Notes: generated by a model from the letters alone, not told the origin. Shown: positions 17,097 through 25,229, counted from the first letter of the stretch. The stretch: 64,000 nucleotides of DNA from JAJRRS01 sp965230275 (GCA_965230275.1 CBDDKO010000002.1:1116001-1180000); one strand, 5' to 3'. Translations and numbers: made by a program.

Positions 17097-17660
17097 TTAG
17101 TTATCTTCGGGCTTGACAAACGGGAAGCCCATCTCGGTGAGGGCGGCCCGGGTGACTTCGTCACGGCTGTTCTTGAAGATCAGGTTGATGTTCATGCCGT
17201 GGGTAAACTGGGCGTGGGTCATGTCGATCTCGGGGAAGATGCCCTGCTCGTTAATACCGAACGAGTAGTTGCCCCGGCCGTCCATCTTGTCCCGCAGGCC
17301 GCGGAAGTCCTTGATCCTCGGGATGGCGACGGTGATCAGCCGGTCGAGGAACTCCCACATGCGGTCGCGCCGTAGGGTGACCATGGCGCCGACCTCGTAG
17401 CCTTCACGCAGCTTGAAGTTGGCGACGCTCTTCTTGGCCTTCTTGACGATCGGCTGCTGACCGGAGATCAGCGCCAGGTCGGAGATGACCTGCTCGCGGG
17501 CCTTGGGGTTGAGCTTCGTGCCTTCCAGCTGCTTACCCATACCGACGTTGATGACGATCTTGTCGAGCGAGGGCATGGCCATGGGATTCTTGATCCCGAA
17601 CTGCTCTTTGAGCTTGCCGGCGACCTGCTCTTCGTATTGTTTCTTTAACCGGGGGGTCAT
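17097..17660 (-). CDS. rplE: 50S ribosomal protein L5
   Basis: L5 of 187 aa binds 5S rRNA and the P-site tRNA. The family motifs DKIVINVGMG, the GYEVGAMVTLRRDRMWEFLDRL segment and the GNYSFGINEQ signature are present. The 113-base spacer to the upstream rplX gene is unusually long for this operon and is filled by an inverted word repeat. Confidence 0.97.
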   Translation of the reverse strand: MTPRLKKQYEEQVAGKLKEQFGIKNPMAMPSLDKIVINVGMGKQLEGTKLNPKAREQVISDLALISGQQPIVKKAKKSVANFKLREGYEVGAMVTLRRDRMWEFLDRLITVAIPRIKDFRGLRDKMDGRGNYSFGINEQGIFPEIDMTHAQFTHGMNINLIFKNSRDEVTRAALTEMGFPFVKPEDN

Positions 17661-17666
17661 ATTCTT

Positions 17667-17769
17667 GCCCTTAGCCTTTAGCCGTTAGCCATTAGCTGTT
17701 TGTTTCTCTTGGACCGTTTCCTGTATTCCCTAGCCAGAAGCTAATGGCTGATAGCTAATGGCTAATGGC
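17667..17769. repeat. Inverted word-repeat element in the rplX-rplE spacer
   Basis: Left arm 17667-17700 and right arm 17736-17769 match in inverted orientation at about 27 of 34 positions without gaps. Both arms are built of the word TTAGCC(A/G)T. The element fills the L24-L5 spacer and would fold into a hairpin in the ribosomal mRNA. It has the same arm length as the arms flanking the four-helix-bundle genes. Confidence 0.75.
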
Positions 17770-17773
17770 TCTT

Positions 17774-18109
17774 CTACTTCTTCGCTTTCTTGAGTTCGGG
17801 ACCGAGCTGCTCGCCGGTGGAAGCGGCGACGCGGACCTTCGAGCCGTCGTCCTTGCTGACGAAGCGGACCCGGGTGGCCTTGCCGTCGGCGACGGGCGAG
17901 ACGTTGGAGATGTGGATGGGCATCTCCTTGTGGATCACGCCGCCCTGGGGGTTCGCCTGGCTGGGCTTCATGTGGCGGGTCTTGACGTTGACGCCTTCGA
18001 CGACCACCTTGTCCGTCTCGGTGACGACGCGGAGGATCTTGCCGGTCCGGCCCTTGTCGGAGCCGGCGGTGATGATGACGTTGTCGCCTTTTCTTACGTG
18101 TCGTGCCAT
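17774..18109 (-). CDS. rplX: 50S ribosomal protein L24
   Basis: L24 of 111 aa, an assembly initiator of the 50S subunit. The KOW motif (VRKGDNVIITAGSDKGRTGKI) occupies the N-terminus and NVKTRHMKPSQANPQGGV follows. It lies between rplN and rplE in the standard order. Confidence 0.97.
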   Translation of the reverse strand: MARHVRKGDNVIITAGSDKGRTGKILRVVTETDKVVVEGVNVKTRHMKPSQANPQGGVIHKEMPIHISNVSPVADGKATRVRFVSKDDGSKVRVAASTGEQLGPELKKAKK

Positions 18110-18120
18110 TTGATTCAGCC

Positions 18121-18148
18121 TTTAGCCGTTAGCTCTTAGCCGTTAGCC
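18121..18148. repeat. TTAGCCGTTAGC word repeat in the rplN-rplX spacer
   Basis: Copies of TTAGCCGTTAGC occur here without an inverted partner. The words belong to the same family as those at 13794-13820 and 17667-17769. Confidence 0.55.
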
Positions 18149-18167
18149 AGAGCGGTTATTACGATCG

Positions 18168-18554
18168 TCAGACGACCTCCGAAGCGAGGGAGACGATCTT
18201 CATGTAGTTCTGTTCACGCAGCTCACGGGCGACGGCGCCGAAGATGCGGGTGCCCCGGGGGTTGCCCTCGTCGTCGATCAGCACGACGGCCGAGCTGTCG
18301 AAGCGGACGTAGCTGCCATCCTTACGCCGGATCGGATTGCGTGTGCGGACGACCACGGCCTTGACGATGGTGCCCGTCTTCAGGTCGCTGCCGGGCAACG
18401 ACTTCTTGACCGAGCAGACGACCTTGTCACCGATGCCGGCGGTCTTACGGGTGAACTGGCCTCGGCCGGTGGACCCGCCGAGCACGCGGATCACGTAAGC
18501 GATCTTAGCGCCGGTGTTGTCCGCGACGTCAACTCTTGATTCTGCCTGGAGCAT
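18168..18554 (-). CDS. rplN: 50S ribosomal protein L14
   Basis: L14 of 128 aa forms an intersubunit bridge. The start MLQAESRVDVADNTGAK and the C-terminal GTRIFGAVARELRE are typical. It follows rpsQ and opens the spc part of the cluster. Confidence 0.97.
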   Translation of the reverse strand: MLQAESRVDVADNTGAKIAYVIRVLGGSTGRGQFTRKTAGIGDKVVCSVKKSLPGSDLKTGTIVKAVVVRTRNPIRRKDGSYVRFDSSAVVLIDDEGNPRGTRIFGAVARELREQNYMKIVSLASEVV

Positions 18555-18601
18555 GACTCGTTTCCTTGCATAAGGCCTTGTTCAGGCCGGCCCGATCTTT
18601 A

Positions 18602-18907
18602 TCAGGCGGTAGCTTCTTCGGTGTGTTCAAGCGGCGCGGGGGCCTTCTCAACGACGCGGACCAGACGCCAGGTCTTGGTCTTGCTGATCGGTCGGCAGCC
18701 GGCGATCTCAACGCGGTCGCCGTTGTGACACTGGTTCTCCGGGTCGTGTACGTGGAACTTGGCCTGGCGGTGCAGGTATTTGCCGTACTTGCGGTGCCGC
18801 TGCTGGTAGTCCACAGCCACGGTGCAGGTCTTGTCGCGCTTGTCGCTGACGACGACCCCGATCTTGGTCCCGGTGAGCTGACGTTTCTTGGTAGCTTGTT
18901 CGGTCAC
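18602..18907 (-). CDS. rpsQ: 30S ribosomal protein S17
   Basis: S17 of 101 aa, an OB-fold protein bound to 16S rRNA. Core segments KIGVVVSDKRDKTCTVAVD and GDRVEIAGCRPISKTKTWRLV are seen. The start is GTG 18907, which overlaps the rpmC stop as GTGA, so translation is coupled. A short Glu/Ala-rich tail extends the C-terminus. Confidence 0.96.
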   Translation of the reverse strand: MTEQATKKRQLTGTKIGVVVSDKRDKTCTVAVDYQQRHRKYGKYLHRQAKFHVHDPENQCHNGDRVEIAGCRPISKTKTWRLVRVVEKAPAPLEHTEEATA

Positions 18908-19107
18908 TTGGTGGTCTCCCGCAGTTGCCGGGCGCGTTGTTCGGTGAGCAGGCGGGCGATGTCACGGCGGATGTTGCCCAGTTGCTTGGGGTTCTCGAGC
19001 TTCTCAGTCACGGCCTGGGTCCGCAGCTCGAAGTGCTGCTTGCGGAGCCGGTCGACCTCGACGGTTAGCTCTTCGTCTTTGAAGTTATGGATTTCACTGG
19101 CTTTCAT
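18904..19107 (-). CDS. rpmC: 50S ribosomal protein L29
   Basis: L29 of 67 aa, at the peptide tunnel exit. The two-helix protein carries the family pattern ELTVEVDRLRKQHFELRTQ and the C-terminal IRRDIARLLTEQR. Its stop overlaps the rpsQ start. Confidence 0.96.
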   Translation of the reverse strand: MKASEIHNFKDEELTVEVDRLRKQHFELRTQAVTEKLENPKQLGNIRRDIARLLTEQRARQLRETTK

Positions 19108-19143
19108 GCTTACTCTCGCTGCCCGTTACCCGGGCTTGTTGGA

Positions 19144-19560
19144 TCAGGCGTGGCGCTTCTCCACGAACCGGCACTTAAACGGCATCTTGTGCGACACACG
19201 GGCAAACGCCTGGCGGGCAACGTCCTTCGGCACGCCGACGATCTCATACACGATGGTCCCGGGCTTGACGCGGGCGACCCAGTACTCCGGCTCGGCCTTG
19301 CCCTTGCCCATACGGGTTTCAAGCGGCTTCTTGCTGATCGGCTTGTCCGGGAACACACGGACGAACAGCTTGCCTTCACGGCTGACGTACTGACGGGCGG
19401 CGATACGGCCGGCCTCGATCTGGCGGGCGGTCAGCCAGCCGCCTTCCAGCAGCTGCAACCCGAACTCGCCGAAGGCGACGAAGTTGCCACGGTGGGCGTT
19501 GCCGCGCAGCGTGCCCCGCTGCTGCTTGCGGAACTTAACTCGTTTAGGCATCAAAGGCAT
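19144..19560 (-). CDS. rplP: 50S ribosomal protein L16
   Basis: L16 of 138 aa near the A-site tRNA elbow. The N-terminus MPKRVKFRKQQRG, FGEFGLQLLEGGWLTARQIE and the C-terminal segment are standard. ATG 19560 gives a short MPL leader like the usual ML; ATG 19551 (MPKR) is also possible. It lies between rpsC and rpmC. Confidence 0.97.
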   Translation of the reverse strand: MPLMPKRVKFRKQQRGTLRGNAHRGNFVAFGEFGLQLLEGGWLTARQIEAGRIAARQYVSREGKLFVRVFPDKPISKKPLETRMGKGKAEPEYWVARVKPGTIVYEIVGVPKDVARQAFARVSHKMPFKCRFVEKRHA

Positions 19561-19639
19561 CGGTCTGTACTCCGGTCCGCGGCTTCACGCCGCGTTGCTT
19601 ATCTCACATGCCACGGCGTCGTCGCCGGGCGTTGGTTCC

Positions 19640-20344
19640 TTAGTGACGGCCTCGGGCTCGCGGACGGGCGCCGGCGGCCTTGGACTGGATCTCGCCCTCG
19701 GCCAACTCGCCGTAAGGCCCGTGATAGACCCAGACCTTCACGCCGATGATCCCGTAGGTCGTCCGGCTCTCGGTCAGGGCGTAGTCGATGTTCGCCTGCA
19801 GGGTCGCCAGCGGGATGGCGCCGAGGCGGATGTCTTCGGTACGGCTCATCTCGTGCCCTCCCAAGCGGCCGGAGAGCTGGATCTTGCAGCCCTTGGCACC
19901 GGCGGCCATAGCGGCCTCGGCCTTCATCTTCATCACCCGGCGGAAACCGGCACGCTTCTGCAGCTGCTCGGCGATCGACTCGCCCACCAGCTTGGCGTCA
20001 AGGTCGGCGTTGTGCACCTCGATGCAGTTGATCGAGACGTTACGGCCGGTGAGCCGCTGAAGCTCCGCGGTCAGGGCGTCGATCTCGGCACCCTTCGGGC
20101 CGATGACCAGGCCCGGGCGGGCGGTCTTGACGATGATCTTCAGTTCTTCACGGGTCCGCTCGATGTGGATGTCGCTGACCGCGGCGTAAGGGGCCTTGCG
20201 GTTGAAGCGGTTGTCGCAGAAGCGGCGGATCTTCTGGTCCTCGACCAGCAGCTCGCCGTAGAGCGCCTTGGGGGCGTACCAGCGGCTCTTGTGTGCCTCG
20301 GTGATCCCGACGCGGTACCCGAATGGATGAACTTTCTGTCCCAT
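19640..20344 (-). CDS. rpsC: 30S ribosomal protein S3
   Basis: S3 of 234 aa at the mRNA entry site. The N-terminus MGQKVHPFGYRVGI, the KH domain with VIGPKGAEID and the C-terminal domain are complete. ATG 20344 follows AAGGAA and gives the canonical N-terminus; an upstream in-frame start is less likely. Confidence 0.97.
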   Translation of the reverse strand: MGQKVHPFGYRVGITEAHKSRWYAPKALYGELLVEDQKIRRFCDNRFNRKAPYAAVSDIHIERTREELKIIVKTARPGLVIGPKGAEIDALTAELQRLTGRNVSINCIEVHNADLDAKLVGESIAEQLQKRAGFRRVMKMKAEAAMAAGAKGCKIQLSGRLGGHEMSRTEDIRLGAIPLATLQANIDYALTESRTTYGIIGVKVWVYHGPYGELAEGEIQSKAAGARPRARGRH

Positions 20345-20360
20345 CGAAAATTCCTTTTTA

Positions 20361-20413
20361 GCGAGCCCCCGCGTGTCGCGGCGGTCATATCGCGGCGACA
20401 CGCCGCGGCTCGC
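20361..20413. repeat. Large hairpin in the rplV-rpsC spacer
   Basis: Arms 20361-20379 and 20395-20413 pair at 17 of 19 positions around a 15-nt loop. The GC-rich stem lies just upstream of the rpsC ribosome binding site. No T-run follows. Confidence 0.7.
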
Positions 20414-20420
20414 AGTGGTG

Positions 20421-20768
20421 TTAAGCGTTCTTGTTATCCACGGTGACGGTAATGTGGCTGGTGCGTTTGAGGATCGGATGCGCCCGGCCTCGGTCCTTGG
20501 GCTGGAAACGCTTCATGGTCGGGCCGCCGTCCACGCGGACCTCGGTGACGACCATCGCCAGCGCCTCGCGATCGGAAAGCCCGTCGGCTTCCTGGGCGTT
20601 TGACCTCGCGGCCTGCAGGGCGTTCTTCAGGAACACGGCTGCACGCTTCTTGGACAACGTCAGGACGTTCATCGCGTCGAACACGGTCTTGCCGTGGATC
20701 ATCTGCGCGACCGGCCGGGCCTTGGTCGGGCTGATGCGTGCGCCTCGGTGTGTGTTGGTGTAGGGCAT
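20421..20768 (-). CDS. rplV: 50S ribosomal protein L22
   Basis: L22 of 115 aa lines the nascent peptide tunnel. Typical segments are ARISPTKARPVAQMI near the start and GPTMKRFQPKDRGRAHPI in the beta-hairpin region. It lies between rpsS and rpsC. Confidence 0.97.
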   Translation of the reverse strand: MPYTNTHRGARISPTKARPVAQMIHGKTVFDAMNVLTLSKKRAAVFLKNALQAARSNAQEADGLSDREALAMVVTEVRVDGGPTMKRFQPKDRGRAHPILKRTSHITVTVDNKNA

Positions 20769-20824
20769 GATTCGTTGCCTTTAACTTCCAGCTCTCGACT
20801 GGCTTCTTAAGTATCCGATTCCTA

Positions 20825-21115
20825 TTACCGTACGCCGGCGGCGCGTTGCGCCTTGGTGCCGGTGGTGTGAGCCCGGAACATACGGGTGATGCTGAACTCG
20901 CCGAGCTTGTGCCCGACCATGTCCTCGGTGACGAACACGGCGTGGAACATCTTGCCGTTGTGCACCATGAAAGTGTGACCGACGAACTCGGGCACGATGG
21001 TGCAGGCCCGGGCCCAGGTCTTGATGGGCTCGTGCTTGTTCATCTGGTTGAGCTTCTCGACCTTGCGGTAGAGCTTCAGGTCGACGAAGGGGCCTTTTTT
21101 CAGTGATCGGGACAT
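20825..21115 (-). CDS. rpsS: 30S ribosomal protein S19
   Basis: S19 of 96 aa in the 30S head, partner of S13. The start MSRSLKKGPFVD and the GHTFMVHNGK and GHKLGEFS motifs are standard. It follows rplB. Confidence 0.97.
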   Translation of the reverse strand: MSRSLKKGPFVDLKLYRKVEKLNQMNKHEPIKTWARACTIVPEFVGHTFMVHNGKMFHAVFVTEDMVGHKLGEFSITRMFRAHTTGTKAQRAAGVR

Positions 21116-21169
21116 ATCGTTTGCCTTTAGCGTTTAGCTGCGTTTCGCGGTTCGCTTCGGTATCCGTTC

Positions 21170-22027
21170 TTACTTGAGCTTGATCTGGCCGTAGCGCTTC
21201 GAGACGCGGCGGCGGATGATTCGCTTGTTCGAGGCCTTGCCACGCTTACGTGTCCGGCCGCCCTTCGCGGGGACACCGCTGGGCGACGCCGGGGCGCGGT
21301 TGCCCTTGCTGCGGCCGTCACCACCACCCAGCGGGTGGTCGTGGTGGTTCTTGGCGACACCACGGGTGTGTGGACGCTTGCCCATGTGCCGGGCACGGCC
21401 GGCCTTACCCAGGACGACACGGTTGTGATCGGTGTTGCCGACCTGCCCGATCGTTGCGGTGCATTCCAGCGAGACCTGACGGATTTCACCCGAAGGGAAC
21501 ACGAGGGTGGCCCACTGGCCTTCTTTATTGGTTAACCGTGCGTAAGCACCGGCCGACCGGCAGAGCTGACCGCCGCGACCGGCTACCAGCTCCACGTTAT
21601 GCACGTTCAGACCCGCGGGGATCGCACCCAGCGGCATGTTGTTGCCAGCCTTAGGCTCGACCTTGTCGCGGCTGGCGATCACCGTATCGCCGTCGGTCAG
21701 CTTCAGCGGGGCGATGATGTACCGCTTCTCGCCGTCGGCGTACTCGAGCAGCGCGATGTTGCACGAACGGTTGGGGTCGTACTCGATGCCGATGACCTTC
21801 GCCTGCACGTCGAGCTTGTCACGCTTGAAGTCGATCCGGCGGTAGCGCTGCTTGGCGCCGCCGCCGCGGCTCTGCACGGTAATCTTGCCGTGGTGGTTAC
21901 GGCCGCCGTTCTTGGACTTCTTGACAAGCAACGACTTCTCGGGGCTGGTCTTGGTCACCTCGGAGTAGAGGTTGACCGAGGCGTTGCGCCGGCCGTTGGT
22001 GGTCTTCTTGTAGATTCGAATAGCCAT
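21170..22027 (-). CDS. rplB: 50S ribosomal protein L2
   Basis: L2 of 285 aa, needed for subunit joining and peptidyl transfer. The RNA-binding domain (GGRNHHGKITVQSRGGG) and the C-terminal GVAKNHHDHPLGGGDGRSKG loop with the functionally important histidine are present. ATG 22027 (MAIRIYKKTTNGRR) gives the normal N-terminus. A perfect 21-bp hairpin lies directly upstream. Confidence 0.98.
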   Translation of the reverse strand: MAIRIYKKTTNGRRNASVNLYSEVTKTSPEKSLLVKKSKNGGRNHHGKITVQSRGGGAKQRYRRIDFKRDKLDVQAKVIGIEYDPNRSCNIALLEYADGEKRYIIAPLKLTDGDTVIASRDKVEPKAGNNMPLGAIPAGLNVHNVELVAGRGGQLCRSAGAYARLTNKEGQWATLVFPSGEIRQVSLECTATIGQVGNTDHNRVVLGKAGRARHMGKRPHTRGVAKNHHDHPLGGGDGRSKGNRAPASPSGVPAKGGRTRKRGKASNKRIIRRRVSKRYGQIKLK

Positions 22028-22046
22028 GATTCGTCTCTTCTCATTT

Positions 22047-22098
22047 AGCCCGGCCATCTTGGCCGGGTCGTTCATGCCCCGGCCAAGATGGCCGGGCT
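22047..22098. repeat. Perfect 21-bp inverted repeat in the rplW-rplB spacer
   Basis: Arm 22047-22067 is the exact inverse of arm 22078-22098, with a 10-nt loop. Each arm is itself nearly palindromic around CCATCTTGG, so a cruciform is possible. It fills most of the 80-base spacer and ends about 20 bases before the rplB start. No T-run follows on the transcribed strand. Confidence 0.9.
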
Positions 22099-22107
22099 AT
22101 TTATCAC

Positions 22108-22386
22108 TTAGAACAACTCAATCCGATCGTCGCCGGCGAGCTGCACGGTGGCCCGCTTCCAATCGCTGGTCTTGCCCGGACCGAACCGCGTGCGGAAGTA
22201 CTGGCCCTTACGGATCTGCGTGCTGACCCGAGCGACCTTCACACCGTAGATCTCTTCGATCGCGGCCTTGATCTGCGGCTTGCGCGCCCGCATGTCGACC
22301 TCGAAGCTGTAGCGGTTGCGCGTCTCGGTTTCCCAAGCGCTCTTTTCGGTGATCAACGGCTTCTTGATGACGGTAGTAGCTTCCAT
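22108..22386 (-). CDS. rplW: 50S ribosomal protein L23
   Basis: L23 of 92 aa at the tunnel exit, docking site for trigger factor and SRP. Segments VIKKPLITEKS and AIEEIYGVKVARVST are typical. Its ATG overlaps the rplD stop as TGATG, so the two are coupled. Confidence 0.97.
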   Translation of the reverse strand: MEATTVIKKPLITEKSAWETETRNRYSFEVDMRARKPQIKAAIEEIYGVKVARVSTQIRKGQYFRTRFGPGKTSDWKRATVQLAGDDRIELF

Positions 22387-23048
22387 CAGCTAGCGACCTC
22401 CTTCTTGGCCCGGCCCAGTTCGTCGGAGGTGACCTTCTCGATGTAGGCCTGGAACGCGGCCTTATCCACCAGCAGGTAGCGGTGGTTGAGCAGGTCGAAC
22501 GCGTTGAGGCGGTCGATCTGGGTGACGTGGACGTTTTCGAGGTTCCGGGCCGAAGCGGCTTCGTTCCCGGTGACGGAGGGGAGAGCGACCAGGCAGGTGC
22601 GGTCGATCTTGAGCGAGTCGAGCAGGCCGTTGAAGGCCTTGGTGCTTGGTTTTTCGAATTCGAGGTTTTCGACGAGCTTAATTTCGTTGTCGATTGCCTT
22701 GGCGAGGATGGCGTTGCGGTTGGCCAGGCGGCGCATCTTGGTGGGCATGCCCTGGCGCCAGGAGTGGGGCCGCTTGGCGAAGCCGTGACCGCCGTGCTTC
22801 ATAATGTTCGTGCCCGCCGGGCCGCGTCGGGCGTTGCCGGTGCCCTTCTGACGGTAGAGCTTACGGGTCGAGTAAGCGGTCTCGGAGCGGTTCTTGGTCT
22901 TGGCCGAACCCTGCCGACGGTTGGCGTGGTAGCGGACATACGCCTGTTTGAGCAGGGTGTGACGCACCTCGCCGCCGAGCTGCTGCTCGTCGACTTGGAC
23001 GGTCCCGACTTCATCGCCGGCTAGATTGTGGACTTTGATTTCGATCAT
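22386..23048 (-). CDS. rplD: 50S ribosomal protein L4
   Basis: L4 of 220 aa lines the exit tunnel and in E. coli also attenuates the S10 operon. The loop region with RQKGTGNARRG and the C-terminal alpha/beta domain are complete. It lies between rplC and rplW. Confidence 0.97.
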   Translation of the reverse strand: MIEIKVHNLAGDEVGTVQVDEQQLGGEVRHTLLKQAYVRYHANRRQGSAKTKNRSETAYSTRKLYRQKGTGNARRGPAGTNIMKHGGHGFAKRPHSWRQGMPTKMRRLANRNAILAKAIDNEIKLVENLEFEKPSTKAFNGLLDSLKIDRTCLVALPSVTGNEAASARNLENVHVTQIDRLNAFDLLNHRYLLVDKAAFQAYIEKVTSDELGRAKKEVAS

Positions 23049-23187
23049 CTTTTAATCACCTACGGTCCCGTTTTGGGGATGCGTTTATGTCGCCGCCAGG
23101 GCTAGGCCCGATACCGGACCCGATCGTGTGACCCCACGACTCGGCTGTTAAACCGAATTGTCGTGGCGAAGCAGTTTCCGTTTTTCC

Positions 23188-23205
23188 GCTAAGCCGCATG
23201 CGGCT
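23188..23205. repeat. Palindromic word in the rplC-rplD spacer
   Basis: AGCCGC-AT-GCGGCT lies at 23192-23205, preceded by GCTA. The inverse orientation reads as a stem followed by TAGC, like the palindrome inside aroA at 59500-59516. Confidence 0.55.
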
Positions 23206-23220
23206 CAGAAGAAGACAGAC

Positions 23221-23901
23221 TTACGACGCCTTGGCTTGCGCGGCCTTTCCTTTATAAAGACGCGTCGCCTCACGGACGACGACCAGCCCCTTGTTGGCGC
23301 CGGGCACCGGGCCCTTGACCAGCAAAAGGTTCTTTTCCTTATCCACGCCGATCACCGGCAGGCTGCGGACGGTCACCCGTTCGTTGCCCATCCGGCCGGA
23401 CATCCGGATGCCCTTCTTCGGCTTACCGGTACCCAGGTTCGAGCTGCGGCCGCCGACCGAACCCGGCGAGCGGTGCTTCCGCTCCACGCCGTGGCTGGCG
23501 AGCTGGCCCTTGAAGTTATGCCGCTTCATGACGCCGGCATAACCCTTGCCCTTGCTGGTCCCGATCACATCGACGAACTGGATGCCGTCGAACACTTCAA
23601 CCGTCAGCTCCTGACCCAGTTCGTAACCCTCGACCTCGCCGTCGGCCAGACGCACCTCGCGGTGGGCACGCTTGGGGGCGATGCCGGCCTTGCCGTCGTG
23701 CCCGATCAGGGGCTGGGTCGAGTTGCGGCCCTTGACGTCTTCGAAAGCGATCTGCACCGCTTCGTACCCGTCGGTCTCGGCCGTCTTGAGCTGGCTGACG
23801 TAGCACGGCCCGGCCTGGATCACGGTCACCGGGACGTTGTTCCCGTCGCCGTCGTACAGGCGGGTCATACCGACTTTTCTACCAATGATTGCTGCGGGCA
23901 T
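23221..23901 (-). CDS. rplC: 50S ribosomal protein L3
   Basis: L3 of 226 aa, an assembly initiator near the peptidyl transferase centre. The N-terminus AAIIGRKVGMTRLYD and the extended loop SRGxG-type segment (PGSVGGRSSNLGTGKPKKG) are present. ATG 23901 has a GGAGA site. The 127-base spacer upstream (toward rpsJ) contains two hairpins that may attenuate transcription. Confidence 0.97.
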   Translation of the reverse strand: MPAAIIGRKVGMTRLYDGDGNNVPVTVIQAGPCYVSQLKTAETDGYEAVQIAFEDVKGRNSTQPLIGHDGKAGIAPKRAHREVRLADGEVEGYELGQELTVEVFDGIQFVDVIGTSKGKGYAGVMKRHNFKGQLASHGVERKHRSPGSVGGRSSNLGTGKPKKGIRMSGRMGNERVTVRSLPVIGVDKEKNLLLVKGPVPGANKGLVVVREATRLYKGKAAQAKAS

Positions 23902-23987
23902 GTCAGTCTCCGAGGGGGCACGCTGGTGTGCGGATCGTGGCCTGTTTCGCCAGAGGATCACGCCCCTGTTTGAACCTTTAATGTTAA

Positions 23988-24054
23988 ACGCGACAAGTCG
24001 CGTCGTTTCTTAGCTACCTTTTAAACAAACAAGCGGACGCTTTGAGGTCCGCTT
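23988..24054 (-). promoter_or_regulatory. Tandem hairpins between rpsJ and rplC, possible attenuator
   Basis: AAGCGGAC (24031-24038) pairs with GTCCGCTT (24047-24054). On the minus strand the stem is followed by GTTTGTTT, a partial T-run. A second stem, ACGCGAC/GTCGCGT (23988-24003), follows and is trailed by TTTAAC. The pair could end or attenuate transcription after rpsJ. Confidence 0.45.
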
Positions 24055-24088
24055 TTCATGTCCCTGTCAACGGGACGACTTCCGTGGG

Positions 24089-24397
24089 TTACGCCTTGAT
24101 CTTCACGAAGACGCCGGCCGGGACGACCAGGCGGTTCAGCGCTTCGACCGTGCGGGCGTTGGGCTCGATGATGTCGATGATCCGCTTATGGGTACGGATC
24201 TCGAACTGCTCACGGCTCTTCTTGTCTACGTGCGGGCTGCGGAGCACGGTGTAGCGCTCGATCCGCGTCGGCAGGGGGACCGGGCCGGCGACCTTGGCGT
24301 TCGTACGCTTTGCGTGGTCGACGATCTCACGCGCTGAAGCGTCCAGCGCCTGGTGGTCGTATGCCTCCATCCGGATTCGGATCTTGCCTGCAGTCAT
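24089..24397 (-). CDS. rpsJ: 30S ribosomal protein S10
   Basis: S10 of 102 aa, which also binds NusB in antitermination. Segments KIRIRMEAYDHQALD, GPVPLPTR and HKRIIDIIEP are typical. ATG 24397 follows AGAGG. It is the first gene of the long ribosomal transcript; rpsL, rpsG, fusA and tuf are not upstream. Confidence 0.97.
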   Translation of the reverse strand: MTAGKIRIRMEAYDHQALDASAREIVDHAKRTNAKVAGPVPLPTRIERYTVLRSPHVDKKSREQFEIRTHKRIIDIIEPNARTVEALNRLVVPAGVFVKIKA

Positions 24398-24471
24398 TGA
24401 CAATAGCCTCTTTACTCGCGTTACTTACGCACTATCACCGGTCACGGACGCCGCGACGAGGTGAGCCGGGT

Positions 24472-24499
24472 AGTGTACCCATAGTGAGCGTTGTGTCAA
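24472..24499 (-). promoter_or_regulatory. Sigma70-type promoter of the ribosomal operon
   Basis: On the minus strand a perfect -35 TTGACA (24499-24494) and a -10 TACACT (24477-24472) are separated by 16 nt. Transcription would start near 24465, about 70 bases before the rpsJ start codon. This is the strongest promoter match in the window. Confidence 0.75.
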
Positions 24500-24660
24500 T
24501 CCGGGGTAGATCGGCCGGTTCAGCCCCCGGTAGCCCCACCCCATGCCCTGGAAATCACGCCCGACCGCCTTATTCATATAGATACCAAACGCAGGCAAGC
24601 AGAACTCAAAGACCCAACCGCCCTGCCCGCATACGCTGCAAGTAACTGATACCAATACGC

Positions 24661-25062
24661 CTATAGGTCCCGGCAGGCCTCGTCCAGCACCTGCTCGGAA
24701 GCGAAAATCGGCACCTCATTGGCGATCCCCAGCGCGATCGCGTCGCTTGGCCGGGAGTCGACTTCAATCACTTCGCCGTCATGCTCCAGGAAAAGCCGGG
24801 CAAAAAAAGTGCTTTTTTTCAGGTCGCAGATAAGGATTTTTTCCAGCTTCGCGTCCAGCTGCTCGATCACACTGGCCAGCAGCTCATGCGTCAACGGCCG
24901 GGGCGGCCTCTGGCCCATCAGACGCCGCTCGATCGCCGCCGCCTCATTCAACCCGATCACGATCGGGAACACCCGGTCCCCATGGACCTCCCGCAGCTCA
25001 ACAATGTGCATGTCGTCGGTCTCACGGATCAGGATCCGCGATAGTTCCATCCTCACAGCCAT
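24661..25062 (-). CDS. Bifunctional nuclease (DUF151/BFN) family protein
   Basis: BFN-domain protein of 133 aa. The family pattern is clear: FPIVIGLNEAAAIE at about residues 32-45, then RPLTHELL, and near the C-terminus DSRPSDAIALGIANEVPIFAS. Family members are reported to act on RNA and DNA, and in mycobacteria are linked to oxidative stress; the activity here is not established. ATG 25062 follows AGGAGCG. It lies upstream of the ribosomal promoter in the same orientation but is probably a separate unit. Confidence 0.88.
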   Translation of the reverse strand: MAVRMELSRILIRETDDMHIVELREVHGDRVFPIVIGLNEAAAIERRLMGQRPPRPLTHELLASVIEQLDAKLEKILICDLKKSTFFARLFLEHDGEVIEVDSRPSDAIALGIANEVPIFASEQVLDEACRDL

Positions 25063-25229
25063 GGGTCGCTCCTGGTCGGGGACATGTCCGGGCAGCCGTC
25101 CTATTGGCAATGATAGCCGGGCGTAACCGACGTGCCTCTGCCCCGCATGAGATTGTCACGAAAAAGGTCGGGATTGGCAAAACGTCCGGCCGTACAATGG
25201 CGTCAACCCATCTATAGGAGGCCTGACAG

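Noticed and set aside
24425..24655. Small minus-strand frame upstream of rpsJ
   Set aside because: It runs through the TTGACA promoter, has no ribosome site and no family resemblance.
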